Source: Epiperipatus broadwayi (taxonomy: Eukaryota; Onychophora; Udeonychophora; Euonychophora; Peripatidae). Taken from it: a DNA stretch of 64,000 nt. Location: NCBI GenBank assembly GCA_028023455.1, contig JAQFVV010000562.1:248001-312000 (forward strand), written 5' to 3'. Positions 12,809 through 23,401 of the stretch are shown piece after piece; positions within the stretch are counted from its first letter, which is position 1, and each line of letters begins with the position of its first letter. The notes under the pieces are model-generated. The model was not told the origin of the DNA. It made no database searches and worked only from the letters and a program-made list of their open reading frames with translations. A program made the position numbers and the translations under genes.

Positions 12809-12930
12809 AACGAGTAAAGGCTACTTTAACTGAAATTGGTCCTGCAGTTTTTCATGGTGGCTTCAGCACATTCCTAGCATTTGTTCTTCTCCTAGGATCT
12901 AAATCAGTTACAGGGGTACTTTTTTTAAAG
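12809..12930 (+). CDS. Patched-domain protein, penultimate coding exon
   Basis: The second exon in view encodes, with the carried-over G, ERVKATLTEIGPAVFHGG and then FSTFLAFVLLLGSKSVTG. This is the highly conserved second-half Patched/NPC1-type motif (EIGP.V.NGG.STFLAF) at the end of one transmembrane helix and the start of the next. The acceptor AG lies at 12807-12808 and the donor GTATAT starts at 12931. The exon has 122 nt and, with the phase-1 base from the previous exon, gives 41 codons and ends in phase 0, which fits the last exon exactly. Sequence identity to a specific family member was not determined. Confidence 0.87.
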
Positions 12931-13139
12931 GTATATACATTTTTCGATTCCAAATAATTATACTGATGTTTTTAGTTAATAAACAAATTTAAAAAAAAAA
13001 AACAATGAAGTAATATTTAAATGATAATTTATTTGTAAGTAAATTACAATAGTTTATAACAGCTATTACAAAATTGAATAAATGCCATTAATTTAAAATC
13101 AGCTGAAATGTAAGTTTTATTCATCAACCCAGATTATCT

Positions 13140-13720
13140 TTTTTAAATCTTTCTGTTTTATTCTATAGTCTTCAAATACTTGCAGATATTTCTTTAAGAT
13201 TTCAGGTTTTTTTTTTCATTTTGCTTCTCATTTCTCATTTTTGAGACTCTTTAAACATTATTTTTTATAATTTCTCTACCTACAAGATCATGCCATGCCT
13301 TATATCTTTTGCATATATCATACTATTTTCAATAAATAATATAATTTTTTTTTTCATCATTTATTTTATCTATCTTATTTTTTTTCATACTTTTTCAAAT
13401 TTATAACTCCAAAGCAGTTAATTCCTTTTTTTGTATTCTAAATCTCTCTTTTTTATAATACTTTCCTCAAGACAAATTATTTTACAATCCCACAGAATAG
13501 GATTTTATATTATTAAAAGCTGGTTTAATCATTATTATTCTCTTCCAATATTTTTGTTATTCTTTCTATTAACAACTAATCAATTTTCAATATTTAAAAG
13601 TATTAATATCTTTACTTTTTGTCCAACTACTAACCATAGTCTTTTATCATCTCCGTCTATCTTTATTAATTTAATTTTCGTTATATTTATTTTCAATTGA
13701 TTTATAAATTTTGTCAATCT
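13140..13720 (-). pseudogene. Possible LINE C-terminal relic
   Basis: The minus strand shows broken peptides such as KIDGDDKRLWLVVGQK and YKKGINCFGVINLKKY that resemble regions of LINE polyproteins. The latter recalls the GGLG.IN..KY stretch after the reverse transcriptase. Stops are frequent and no catalytic motif is visible. The strand asymmetry (pyrimidine-rich on +) could mislead. Weak call. Confidence 0.2.
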
Positions 13721-14323
13721 ATTTAATATTTTGTTAGATTGATTCTCTCTGTTTATAAATATTAAAGCATATAATAAGTTTTTCTTTTTCTAATCTTAAT
13801 TCCATCCTTAACTAATCACCATTAGAAAGGAAAATAAATGGTGACTAGTTATTTTGTTATTGTTGTTGGAATTGTCTGCAGTCTCAAAGATTTTTACTGT
13901 ATGTATTAGTAAAAGAAGTCTGTACATTTCTATAATTAATTATTTCGTTTATTCATTGACTTTTTAAGATCTATATTACACACCCTTATGCATATGCAAA
14001 TTTTATATTAATTAAATCATTGGTTTATTTATTTCTATTGCAAAAGGCATTAATTATGCACACTTCTAATTAGATTAAGATATTAATTTAAAGCACATTA
14101 AAATGAGTAAAAAGTTTATTTTAGTTGAAGTCTAGCTTTATATAAAACAGAGATATGGAAAAATAGTAAAAAGGAAGAGAAAAAATTAGAAGTTTTAAAG
14201 ATATGATTTAGAATACAAAAAAATTAAATTAAAACAACTAAATTAATAATATTGAATAGAGTCAATGTAAAGATTTATGTAAGTTATATAAGAAAATTTC
14301 TGTTTGTAATTTTATAAAAAAAA

Positions 14324-14390
14324 GGTACTAGTACATATAATACAGACCACCACTTGATGGCATTGGTTTTCACCCAATGCACATTAATAT
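14324..14390 (+). repeat. Merlin left terminal inverted repeat
   Basis: About 67 bp. It matches the complement of 23336-23401 with roughly ten mismatches. The shared core is CCACCACTTGATGGC then TGGTTTT and AATGCACAT. Confidence 0.88.
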
Positions 14391-14587
14391 ACATGTTTGT
14401 GGGATGACAATATGGTAAAAATACGGTACATTTTATAAATTTATATTTTTAATTTTTTACAAATTTCTATACGTTTTTTTTTTAAAAAACTTCTCAGTTT
14501 TTTGACACTTTTTTGATTTTTAAGAAACAAACACTTTATTTTTAGATGGTAGAGGGGGATTAGTTTGCTACTTTTTTTAAAATATAT

Positions 14588-17137
14588 TGAAACAGATATC
14601 CTGTTACTCATATAAATATTCAAAAGACCCCCCCCACTTAAAAACATCTAGCGTGATTCAGTCTAATTGGGAACGCAATAAATTTTGATTTGTTTAAAAA
14701 AATCATATTTTTAATTTTGTGATTGATGGATTTGAGTAAAATGTTATATCGTCTTATTTTTTTTTTTATCTGTCTCAATAAAAAGAAAAGAAATTAATTA
14801 TCCAATCATTAAAAAAGAAAGAAAAAAGATACTTGAATTAAACTGAGGCATTATTCAAATTAGGCATGTTGTGAGAAGAAAAAGAATTTTCGTCTTACAC
14901 AGAGAAGCAGAACATATTGAATTTTTTTTTTTAAAAAAAGAAAGTGTATTACTTAATTCTTTTGAAAAATTAAAATATAGCTTTAACTAAACATGAAAAT
15001 GGAAAAAGAAAACTTTGCTAGAGGAATTATAATGTCAATGGGGTAATTTAGCGGCTTCATTCTCTCCACGCTGTGCCATGACTTTCCATCGATGAAATAA
15101 CCCGCCTTCTTTTGAGTAAATTAGACTGCAAAACTGGAAGGTAATTTTTATAAAATATTAAGACATATTTATCATACGTTATAAAGTGGAATTATGAAAT
15201 AATTACATAGAATTTGTTTTGTAAAATATTGAAACATGTTTATCATACGTTATAAAATGAAGTTATGAAATAGTCATACGCAAATTTATTTATAAAAATA
15301 TTTGAACGTATTTACTATATAAATTAGAAATGCTTTAATTACTAAATGATAAATGCTCCACAAGCCAAACAGAGTTTATGTATATGAATATGCTTTTATA
15401 TTTGACTAAATTATAAATGCTCCACAAGCCAAACAGAGTTTATGTATATGAATATAGTTTTATATTTGGCTAAATTATAAATGCCTCAATTATCAAATGA
15501 TAAATGCCCGACAAACCAAGAATTGCTGAGTTCAAATGTCTACCAATCAGTAATAATTAATAAAATGATGAAATGCTGTATAAATCATAAATACTTGACT
15601 GCTTCTAAGCTTCTTATAATGTAACAGAGTTTATGTATAAGAATATACTTTTATATTTGGCTAAATTATAAATGCCTCAATTATCAAATGATAAATGCTC
15701 TACAAACCAAGAATTGTTGAGTTCAAATGTCTACCAATCGGTAATAATTCATAAAATAACAAAATGTTATATAAATCATAAATGAATTCAAAATGAACTA
15801 TTGTTGAATTAGAATATTTCCAAGCTTCTTCTCATAAATGGATTCAAAATGAATTATTGTTAAATTAGAATATTTCCAAGCTTCTTCTCATAAATGGATT
15901 CAAAATGAATTATTGTTGCATTAGAATATTTCCAAGCTTCTTCTCATAAATGGATTCAAAATGAACTATTGTTGAATTAGAATATTTCCAAGCTTCTTCT
16001 CATAAATAGATTCAAAATGAATTATTGTTAAATTAGAATATTTCCAAGCTTCTTCTCATAAATGGATTCAAAATGAATTATTGTTGAATTAGAATATTTC
16101 CAAGCTTCTTCTCATAAATGGATTCAAAATGAATTATTGTTGAATTAGAATATTTCCAAGCTTCTTCTCATAAATGGATTCAAAATGAATTATTGTTAAA
16201 TTAGAATATTTCCAAGCTTCTTCTCATAAATGGATTCAAAATGAATTATTGTTAAATTAGAATATTTCCAAGCTTCTTCTCATAAATAGATTCAAAATGA
16301 ATTATTGTTAAATTAGAATATTTCCAAGCTTCTTCTCATAAATGGATTCAAAATGAATTATTGTTAAATTAGAATATTTCCAAGCTTCTTCTCATAAATG
16401 GATTCAAAATGAATTATTGTCGAATTAGAATATTTCCAAGCTTCTTCTCATAAAGGAATACAAAAATGAACTATTGTTGAATTAGGATGTTTCCAAGTTT
16501 CTTCTCACAAATGAATTCAAAATGAACTATTGTTGGATTGCAATATTTCCAAATTTCTTCTCATAAAGGAATTCAGAAATGAACTATTGTTGAATTAGGA
16601 TGTTTCCAAGTGTCTTCTCATAATGAACGTGTAAATGAACTATTGATAAAGAAAAAAGAACTGCTTCTAGCTCTTTCATAAGTAAAATGAAAAAGAGTAA
16701 TCATGTGGATAGAAATGAACTTCATTAGAAATTACTAATTAATTGTTATTTAATACATTTTTTTTTTGTGTTACTAAAAATTAAATTGGTTATCCAGTTA
16801 TCCAATTTTGTTTATTTTATTGCATCACTCACCAATTATAGCACTGGTTCATGAGAATCTCATGCTTACTGAGCTACGTCTGACATAACTAGACCTAGGC
16901 CAGTCAGGTTGTAATAAGACGGAACTCTAATGGCGCTGTTTGGAAAACCAAACATATAAATGTTTAGATGTTCACAGTCTCTGTGGTACTACATCCTCTG
17001 ATGAGCAGGAAATATTGTTGTAGGAGGCATTAACATCTGCATTAGGAATGTCAATTGATAGTTCCTTCCTACAGCATGCTCATCAGAAAATTGTTACAAC
17101 TGACGTAATAAAAGGGTTGTATGCGGGTCCGGTTACA
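14588..17137 (+). repeat. Left LTR of element 1 (2,550 bp)
   Basis: TG..CA repeat nearly identical to 19459-21734 in its outer parts. It contains a 56-bp minisatellite, short repeats of TAAATGCTCCACAAGCC type upstream of it, and near its 3' end an inverted repeat (CTGATGAGCAGG.. against ..ATGCTCATCAG, 16996-17083) that may act at RNA level. Confidence 0.8.
15776..16640 (+). repeat. 56-bp minisatellite inside left LTR, about 15 copies
   Basis: The unit contains CTTCTTCTCATAAATGGATT, CAAAATGAATTATTGTTGAA and TTAGAATATTTCCAAG. Copies in the centre are almost identical; the last three or four diverge. The right LTR carries the same array with about 11 copies (20625-21235), so copy number changed after insertion. 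Confidence 0.85.
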
Positions 17138-17260
17138 TTTGTCGTCCAACTGTGAGGCTTTATCCCGCTAGCCTAACCATAGGCACCTATTACATTGTCA
17201 CCTTACTGTGAGGCCTTATCTGGCATAGGCCGGTTAATTTGCCACCCTATTGTGAGGTCC
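17138..17260 (+). other. Primer-binding-like site and two tandem look-alikes
   Basis: Directly after the LTR's CA comes TTTGTCGTCCAACTGTGAGGC. It resembles the primer site complementary to tRNA-Lys (TGGCGCCCAACGTGGGGC) with three changes and one inserted base. Similar blocks recur at about 17190 (ATTGTCACCTTACTGTGAGG) and 17239 (TTTGCCACCCTATTGTGAGG), with CTAGCCTA.CATAGG spacers. The position supports a Lys-tRNA-primed element. The tandem copies are unusual. Confidence 0.5.
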
Positions 17261-17494
17261 GATCTAGCTAGCCTACTCATAGGTATAAGCAGATCACAAT
17301 TCTGTGATATGAACAGTGCATATGATGTAGTGATGTAATTTGTTCAGGAAGGTTAAAAACAAAATAAAAGTTTAAAAGAAAAACAAAACAAAAATGAATG
17401 GCATAAAGAATGAAACAGGCATTTCAAAGAAGATGGAGTGAGGTCATGGTGTGGATGGAGAGAGAAGCTTACTGATTCAGAAAACAAAGGAAAA

Positions 17495-18598
17495 ATGGTA
17501 AACATGGAGGCTCAGAAAACAGAAAAGATAGCTATGATTGCTCAGATAATAGAAATTATAAAAGCAGACCAAAAGAAAAGAGACAAACAGAGAGAAGAAG
17601 ATAACCAAAAATGGGATAAACAAAGAGAAGAAGATAACCAAAAATGGGATAAACAAAGAGAAGAAGATAACCAAAAATGGGATAAACAAAGAGAAGAAGA
17701 TAACCAAAAATGGGATAAACAAAGAGAAGAAGATAACCGAAAATGGGATAAACAAAGAGAAGAAGATATCAAACAAAGAGAAGAATATAACCAAAAATGG
17801 GATAAACAAAGAGAAGAATATAACAAGCAAGCAATAGAAGCAAACCAAAGAATAGAAAAACGAATTAAAGAAGCATTCAAAAATCAGAATGAAAAGTTAA
17901 ACCAGTTGATAAAGGAAATAATTCAACCTAAAAATTGGATGAGGAGGAAACTTTGGAATTTCCAACCAAAGATATTTTAAAGGAATCACAAATTGAATAT
18001 CCTATTACTGATGAAGCAAAATTTGAGATTGTTAAAAGGAAGAAATTGAAATTACAAAGAGTGATCTTGAAATTGTTGGTCTACCTTCAGAAAAAAAGTC
18101 TGATTGTGGAATGTACCTCTAAAATTGAAAATAAAGAAACAGTATATACAGAAGCTGAGAATGAAATTGTATCAAATACAGTAAAAGAGTTTCAAATGGA
18201 TGAAAATGAATCTAATAAAGCAAAATTAAAATCTTCTGATCTTCAAGAAGATGAAAAACGTGAAAATGAACATAATCAAAATATAACAAAGGGACTATCC
18301 AATATAGAAGAAAATGTTTCAGAAAAATTGTCTGATATATGCTATGAAATAGTAACAAAGATAGAGAAAGGAATCATAAAATGGAAAGAAAAGTGTGTTA
18401 GTCCTCAGCCATATATAAAAATTTTAAACAAAAGCTTAATAAACTCAAATCAAAAATTGAGTATAGAAAAAAATATATAAAGACAGTTATTAAAAATATA
18501 GTTGCTTACCAGAAAGACCCAAAAGGAATCGAAAACTCGGGATTTATCAGTGTGAAAGAAATTAAACAACAAGAAATCTTTGCAAAACCAAAAAAATA
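17495..18598 (+). pseudogene. Gag-like coiled-coil protein of LTR element 1, frameshifted
   Basis: An open frame starts at the ATG at 17495 (MVNMEAQKTEKIAMIAQ). It is made mainly of an 11-residue repeat, REEDNQKWDKQ, then an acidic/basic helical region, and it ends at 17978. A one-base shift near 17932 continues in the next frame (DEEETLEFPTKDILKESQ) to 18478. A second shift near 18417 continues to 18598 (YQKDPKGIENSGF, KEIKQQEIFAKPKK). Downstream, 18603-18860 encodes a short Arg/Lys-rich peptide (YYGREPFKRKLYEKKYHHGR) that could be a nucleic-acid-binding tail. There is no zinc knuckle and no enzyme domain. The place between primer site and polypurine tract suggests a Gag role; this is inference. 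Element 2 carries an analogous but not obviously homologous protein. Confidence 0.5.
17588..17775 (+). repeat. 33-bp coding tandem repeat (11-residue unit)
   Basis: Unit GATAACCAAAAATGGGATAA plus ACAAAGAGAAGAA, five near-perfect copies, then two degenerate ones to 17830. Each copy encodes REEDNQKWDKQ. An 11-residue periodicity is the hendecad pattern of some coiled coils. Confidence 0.9.
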
Positions 18599-18899
18599 AT
18601 TACTATGGCAGAGAACCATTTAAAAGGAAACTTTATGAAAAGAAGTACCACCATGGAAGAGGAAAAAGAAATTCACAGTGGTGTTCATGGTCCATATCGG
18701 ATGTATAATAGAAGATCAAACAGTAACAAGTCTCCAAGAAAATACGAAGTGAAGAAGCAAGACATCACAGTAATGTTAAACAGATAAATTTTCAACAAAG
18801 AGACGTCCAGAAGTATGTCACCTCTAATAAAGAGGACATAGGAGAACGATCATGATCCTCAGTCTCCCAAAACAGTTGCAGTTATGATTCAGAATAAAA

Positions 18900-19440
18900 T
18901 AGAGATAGTTAAAAAAGTTTGTGAGTGTGGTGTAGTGATGCATAATTGTGTTTTTCATGTTGAGATGGTGGATGATTGAGCGGAGCTGCTTGGATGCATT
19001 GTGTTATGATGCTCCGAAGTATATGCTCGGCACTATCCCAACCTGGATGTTGTGCTCCAAGAGTAGTCCAGCAGTGCGTATATATAGGTCTCATGTATAG
19101 GCCAAATGATAGCCCCTAAGACTCACCGAAGCTGAGCAGGGTTGGCTGAGTGCCAAATTGATTTTTTTTCTCTGGCTCCTATTCTTGGTTGGATGATACT
19201 TCTAGGTACAAGAGAGGTAGTGCTTAAAAATGAGATATTTTCTCGTGACGTCATGAGGCAGTGTGTACTGGTAGTTTGTGCTTGGCCATCTATTTGTCCC
19301 AGCATTGGAGGCTATGGTTCATGTATTCACTTTTCCAGCTCATCTTACCTATTCATCAGCATATCTAAAACCAGGCAGTACTGAGAAATAATGTGTATAG
19401 TATGTGGAATGAAATTGTATTTCCAGGCGATTTCATCCCA
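18900..19440 (+). other. 3' internal region of LTR element 1, no gene apart from a 5S-like segment
   Basis: This stretch lies between the Gag-like frame and the polypurine tract and has higher GC than its surroundings. Open frames on both strands are short and unlike known proteins. Its only recognisable part is the 5S-like stretch at 19105-19235. Confidence 0.5.
19105..19235 (+). pseudogene. 5S rRNA-like segment
   Basis: CTCACCGAAGCTGAGCAGGG followed by TTGG resembles the central part of animal 5S rRNA (TCACCGAAGCTAAGCAGGGTCGG). After an interruption rich in T, TTGGTTGGATGATACTTCTA and GGTAC..GAGGTAGTGCTT recall the 3' half (CTTGGATGGGTGACC..GGTGCTGTAGGCTT). The 5' third is not recognisable. 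It could be a 5S-derived retroposed relic captured by the LTR element, or chance resemblance. Confidence 0.35.
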
Positions 19441-19445
19441 AAATT

Positions 19446-19458
19446 TGGTGAGGGGTAA
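19446..19458 (+). other. Polypurine tract of LTR element 1
   Basis: GGTGAGGGGTAA lies immediately before the TG that starts the right LTR, the expected place of the plus-strand primer. Confidence 0.65.
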
Positions 19459-21734
19459 TGAAACAGATATCCTGTTCCTCATATAAATATTCAAAAGACC
19501 CTCCCCACTTAAAAACGTCTAGCGTGATTCAGTCTAATTGGGAACGCAATAAATTTTGATTTGTTTAAAAAAATCATATTTTTAATTTTGTGATTGATGG
19601 ATTTGAGTAAAATGTTATATCGTCTTATTTTTTTTTTTATCTGTCTCAATAAAAAGAAAAGAAATTAATTATCCAATCATTAAAAAAGAAAGAAAAAAGA
19701 TACTTGAATTAAACTGAGGCATTATTCAAATTAGGCACGTTGTGAGAAGAAAAAGAATTTTCGTCTTACACAGAGAAGCAGAACATATTGAATTTTTTTT
19801 TTTAAAAAAAGAAAGTGTATTACTTAATTCTTTTGACAAATTAAAATATAGCTTTAACTAAACGTGAAAATGGAAAAAAAAAACTTTGCTAGAGGAATTA
19901 TAATGTCAATGGGGTAATTTAGCGGCTTCATTCTCTCCACGCTGTGCCATGACTTTCCATCGATGAAATAACGTTCTTTTGAGTAAATTAGACTGAAAAC
20001 TGGAAGGTAATTTTTATAAAATATTAAGACATATTTATCATTTATAAAGTGGAATTATGAAATAATTACATAGAATTTGTTTTGTAAAATATTGAAAATG
20101 TTTATATACGTTATAAAAATGAAGTTATGAAATAGTCATAGAAATTTATTTATAAAAATATTTGAGTATTTACTATATAAATTAGAAATGCTTTAATTAC
20201 TAAATGATAAATGCTCCACAAGCCAAACAGAGTTTATGTATATGAATATGCTTTTATATTTGACTAAATTATAAATGCTCCACAAGCCAAACAGTTTATG
20301 TATATGAATATAGTTTTATATTTGGCTAAATTATAAATGCCTCAATTATCAAATGATAAATGCCCTACAAACCAAGAATTGCTTAGTTCAAATGTCTACC
20401 AATCAGTAATAATTAATAAAATGATGAAATGTGTATAAAAAAATACTTGATGTTCTAGTTCTATAATGTAAAGAGTTTATGTATAAGAATATACTTTTAT
20501 ATTTGGCTAAATTATAAATGCTCATTATCAAATGTAAATGTCTACAAAAAGAATTGTTGGTTCAAATGTCTACCAATCGGTAATAATTCATAAAATAAAA
20601 AATTTATATAAATATAAATGAATTCAAAATGAACTATTGTTGAATTAGAATATTTCCAAGCTTCTTCTCATAAATGGATTAAAATGAATTATTGTTAAAT
20701 TAGAATATTTCCAAGCTTCTTCTCATAAATGGTTAAAATGAATTATTGTTGAATTAGAATATTTCCAACTTCTTCTCATAAATGGATTCAAAATGAACTA
20801 TTGTTGAATTAGAATATTTCCAAGCTTCTTCTCATAAATAGATTAAAATGAATTATTGTTAAATTAGAATATTTCCAAGCTTCTTTCATAAATAGATTAA
20901 AATGAATTATTGTTAAATTAGAATATTTCCAAGCTTCTTCTCATAAATGGTTAAAATGAATTATTGTTAAATTAGAATATTTCAAGCTTCTTCTCATAAA
21001 TGGATTAAAATGAATTATTGTCGAATTAGAATATTTCAAGCTCTTCTCATAAAGGAATACAAAAATAACATTGTTGAATTAGGATGTTTCAAGTTTCTTC
21101 TCATAAATGAATTCAAAATGAACTATTGTTGGATTGGAATATTTCCAAACTTCTTCTCATAAAGGAATTCAAAAATGAACTATTGTTGAATTAGGATGTT
21201 TCCAAGTGTCTTCTCATAATGAACGTGTAAATGAACTATTGATAGAGAAAAAAGAACTGCTTCTAGCTCTTTCATAAGTAAAATGAAAAAGAGTAATCAT
21301 GTGGATAGAAATGAACTTCATTAGAAATTACTAATTAATTGTTATTTAATAAATTTTTTTTTTGTGTTACTAAAAATTAAATTGGTTATCCAGTTATCCA
21401 ATTTTGTTTTATTTTATTGCATCACTCACCAATTATAGCACTGGTTCATGAGAATCTCATGCTTACTGAGCTACGTCTGACATAACTAGACCTAGGCAAG
21501 TCAGGTTGTAGTGAGACGGAACTCTAATGGCGCTGTTTGGAAAACCAAACATATAAATGTTTAGATGTTCACAGTCTCTATGGTACTACATCCTCTGATG
21601 AGCAGGAAATATTGTTGTAGGAGGCATTAACATCTGCATTAGGAATGTCAATTGATAGTTCCTTCCTACAGCATGCTCATCAGAAAATTGTTACAACTGA
21701 TGTGATAAAAGGGTTGTACGCAGGTCCGGTTACA
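19459..21734 (+). repeat. Right LTR of element 1 (2,276 bp)
   Basis: Partner of 14588-17137. The first 500 and last 500 bp are nearly identical to the left copy. The middle (about 19970-21070) has many 1-3 base losses relative to the left copy, and the minisatellite has about 11 rather than 15 units. Confidence 0.8.
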
Positions 21735-22059
21735 ATATATATATTTTTAGCATTTACTTTACCAAAAAGTTCTTTATTTTTAGATGGTAGAAGGGGGTTG
21801 GTTTGATTTTTAATTATCAACTTCTTTGATATTTTTTTTAACATTTATGCTACCAAAAAATTGCCTTAATTTTTATGCTTTTTAAGAAATCCTTAAACAT
21901 TTCATTTTTAATAAACCTACAGTTTGTTTTTTGATGGAGAGCAGGTTTAATTTTTTTTTAATTATGTAAATAACAACAACAATTTTCCATGAAATAATTT
22001 TGACATTTATTAAATAAAAAATACAAGTTATAAATATTTTGGCACAAATTAAATAAAAA

Positions 22060-22964
22060 TCACTTAGACAGGCTCATCTTGCCTAGTATCACTCAGAACA
22101 ACTCCTGTCCATTGTACAGACAATGCCAGAGGAAATCTGCTAGTTAATTGTCAATGGTTGTCCTGCCTGCCCATGTTCCTTCTTTTTCTGCCACTTCAAA
22201 AAACCCCACAGTCTCTCAATGTTCTGAGTGTGAGAACCTGTGGAGGGGGTCAACAAAGTGGTACTGGTGATTTACAGTGAGGTGGGAAAAACCAGCAGCC
22301 TCCTGATCAGATGTCTTGTAGCCTTTCCAGAAATCATTGTAGATAGTAGTTCCAGGCTGGATGTTGTTGCATCTGGCTTGGAGGAGTGTGGCTGCTGAGC
22401 GAGATGGTACTGCTACAGCAAAACATTCACCAGTGTCACAACAAACACTGCTGAACAGCCATTGATGGGGAAATATCCTTTTCTGGTGGGTTTTTTTTGA
22501 CTGAAAAGGGTCTTGTCTACCTCCATGATTTTATTCAGACCCCCTATTTGACAACAGTGTTGCAAGATGAGACTTTACCAGCAAAGCACACATAGACCAA
22601 TGTTCCAGTGAATGAGGGCGTCTCTGGAGAAGTCCAGTTCCATCACACCATGTTCTACTGTTAGTTCATCATGATTCCGATAATAGATGAGCCTCAGAGC
22701 TGTAACAAATGGTATTTTGGAGCCATCAAACCAGATGCCTTTATGCAAACCACAGCTATTCTTACAGGGATGGCAATGAAATTCCAAGCTCCTGTAGTTG
22801 ACTAAAATTATGCTTCTCCCACAATCACATAACTTCAACTTTGCCAAGATGTTTTCCTTCTGAAAAAATGCCACAGCATCAGCTTCTGTGGCCAGTAATT
22901 CACTTAGCTTCAATGAATTTTTTACATTTTCTGTAGCCATTATATTATTCTCACACATAATCAT
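22060..22964 (-). pseudogene. Merlin (ISXO2/IS1016-like) transposase, frameshifted
   Basis: It should bind the element's inverted repeats and catalyse cut-and-paste by a DDE-type nuclease. From the start at 22964 (or the ATG at 22940) the first 129 residues are intact and hold a zinc ribbon (CDCG...CHPC) followed by KGIWFDGSKIPFVTALRLIY, as in IS1595/ISXO2 proteins. Further frames give EVDKTLFSQKK (first catalytic Asp), DTGECFAVAVPSRSAATLLQ, then IYNDFWKGYK (second Asp), HLTVNH and FVDP, and finally QNIERLWGFLK (Glu), ending LADFLWHCLYNG. The three acidic residues remain, but the frame changes at least three times, so it is inactive. Total length of about 300 codons is normal for the family. 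Confidence 0.8.
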
Positions 22965-23335
22965 GCGGAAATGTGCATTTTCACATGAACTTGGCCGAAT
23001 TCTGCTTTACAACCTAACCTTTCAAAGTTGTGTTCAATTACAAATCATACAGAAACCTGTATGATAGGCTGACAGTTCTTGCTTTATTATTTCGATTAAG
23101 CTTTCTTACAATTTTTTGGTAATGAATATTTTAAGAGTTTCGCATACTTAAAATATGGCTTCCATCAAATCATAGCATAGTGATAGGTCAATTGTGCTCA
23201 CTTGAAGAATACTTTTGCAACACAATGGGCATGGTATTTCATTACCTAAGCACAGAATACATCACCATCAAGTGGCCTATTATGGCTACAACAACCCTTG
23301 TACTGTTAGCCATAAGTTAGGCCACTAAAACGGCA

Positions 23336-23401
23336 TATCGATGTGCATTCAGTAAAAACCAGCGCCATCAAGTGGTGGAGTGTATTATATGTACTAGTAC
23401 C
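23336..23401 (-). repeat. Merlin right terminal inverted repeat
   Basis: Partner of 14324-14390. The outermost 21 bases are identical in the two arms, as expected for the transposase-binding end. Confidence 0.88.

Larger units (their letters stand above)
14588..21734 (+). mobile_element. LTR element 1 with long LTRs and Gag-like interior, nested in Merlin
   Basis: Two direct repeats, 14588-17137 and 19459-21734, start TGAAACAGAT and end GGTTACA (TG..CA). They enclose a primer-binding-like sequence, a Gag-like reading frame and a polypurine tract in the correct order for a + strand retroelement. The flanks are TATAT on the left and ATATATATAT on the right, consistent with insertion into a TA tract (4-bp ATAT duplication). 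I see no protease, reverse transcriptase or integrase, so it is non-autonomous, like TR-GAG or LARD elements of plants. Confidence 0.75.
14324..23401 (-). mobile_element. Merlin DNA transposon, 9.1 kb because of a nested LTR element
   Basis: The ends are matching terminal inverted repeats beginning GGTACTAGTACATATAATAC (14324-14390 and 23336-23401). The flanks TAAAAAAAA (14315-14323) and TAAAAAAAT (23402-23410) agree at 8 of 9 positions, consistent with the 8-9 bp target duplication of the Merlin superfamily. A frameshifted ISXO2/IS1016-type transposase lies on the minus strand at 22060-22964. Removing the LTR element at 14588-21734 leaves about 1.9 kb, a normal Merlin size. It lies inside an intron of the Patched-like gene. 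Confidence 0.82.

Noticed and set aside
14315-14323. Merlin target duplication as perfect
   Set aside because: The left TAAAAAAAA and right TAAAAAAAT differ at one base in an A-run, so I report it only as consistent with 8-9 bp.
16996-17083. CTGATGAGCAGGAAA in LTR element 1 as a hammerhead ribozyme
   Set aside because: Only four bases separate CTGATGA from GAAA, too few for stem II, and no stem I with a proper cleavage site can be drawn. It is better explained as one arm of an LTR hairpin.
17477-17880. Two minus-strand open frames of 112 and 123 codons over the 33-bp repeat
   Set aside because: They are antisense shadows of the repeated Gag-like frame, since repeats of a length divisible by three keep all frames open. 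The products are repetitive and hydrophobic without motif.
22575-22964. The 129-codon frame as an independent host gene
   Set aside because: It is the zinc-ribbon N-terminus of the Merlin transposase, with the remaining domains following in shifted frames.
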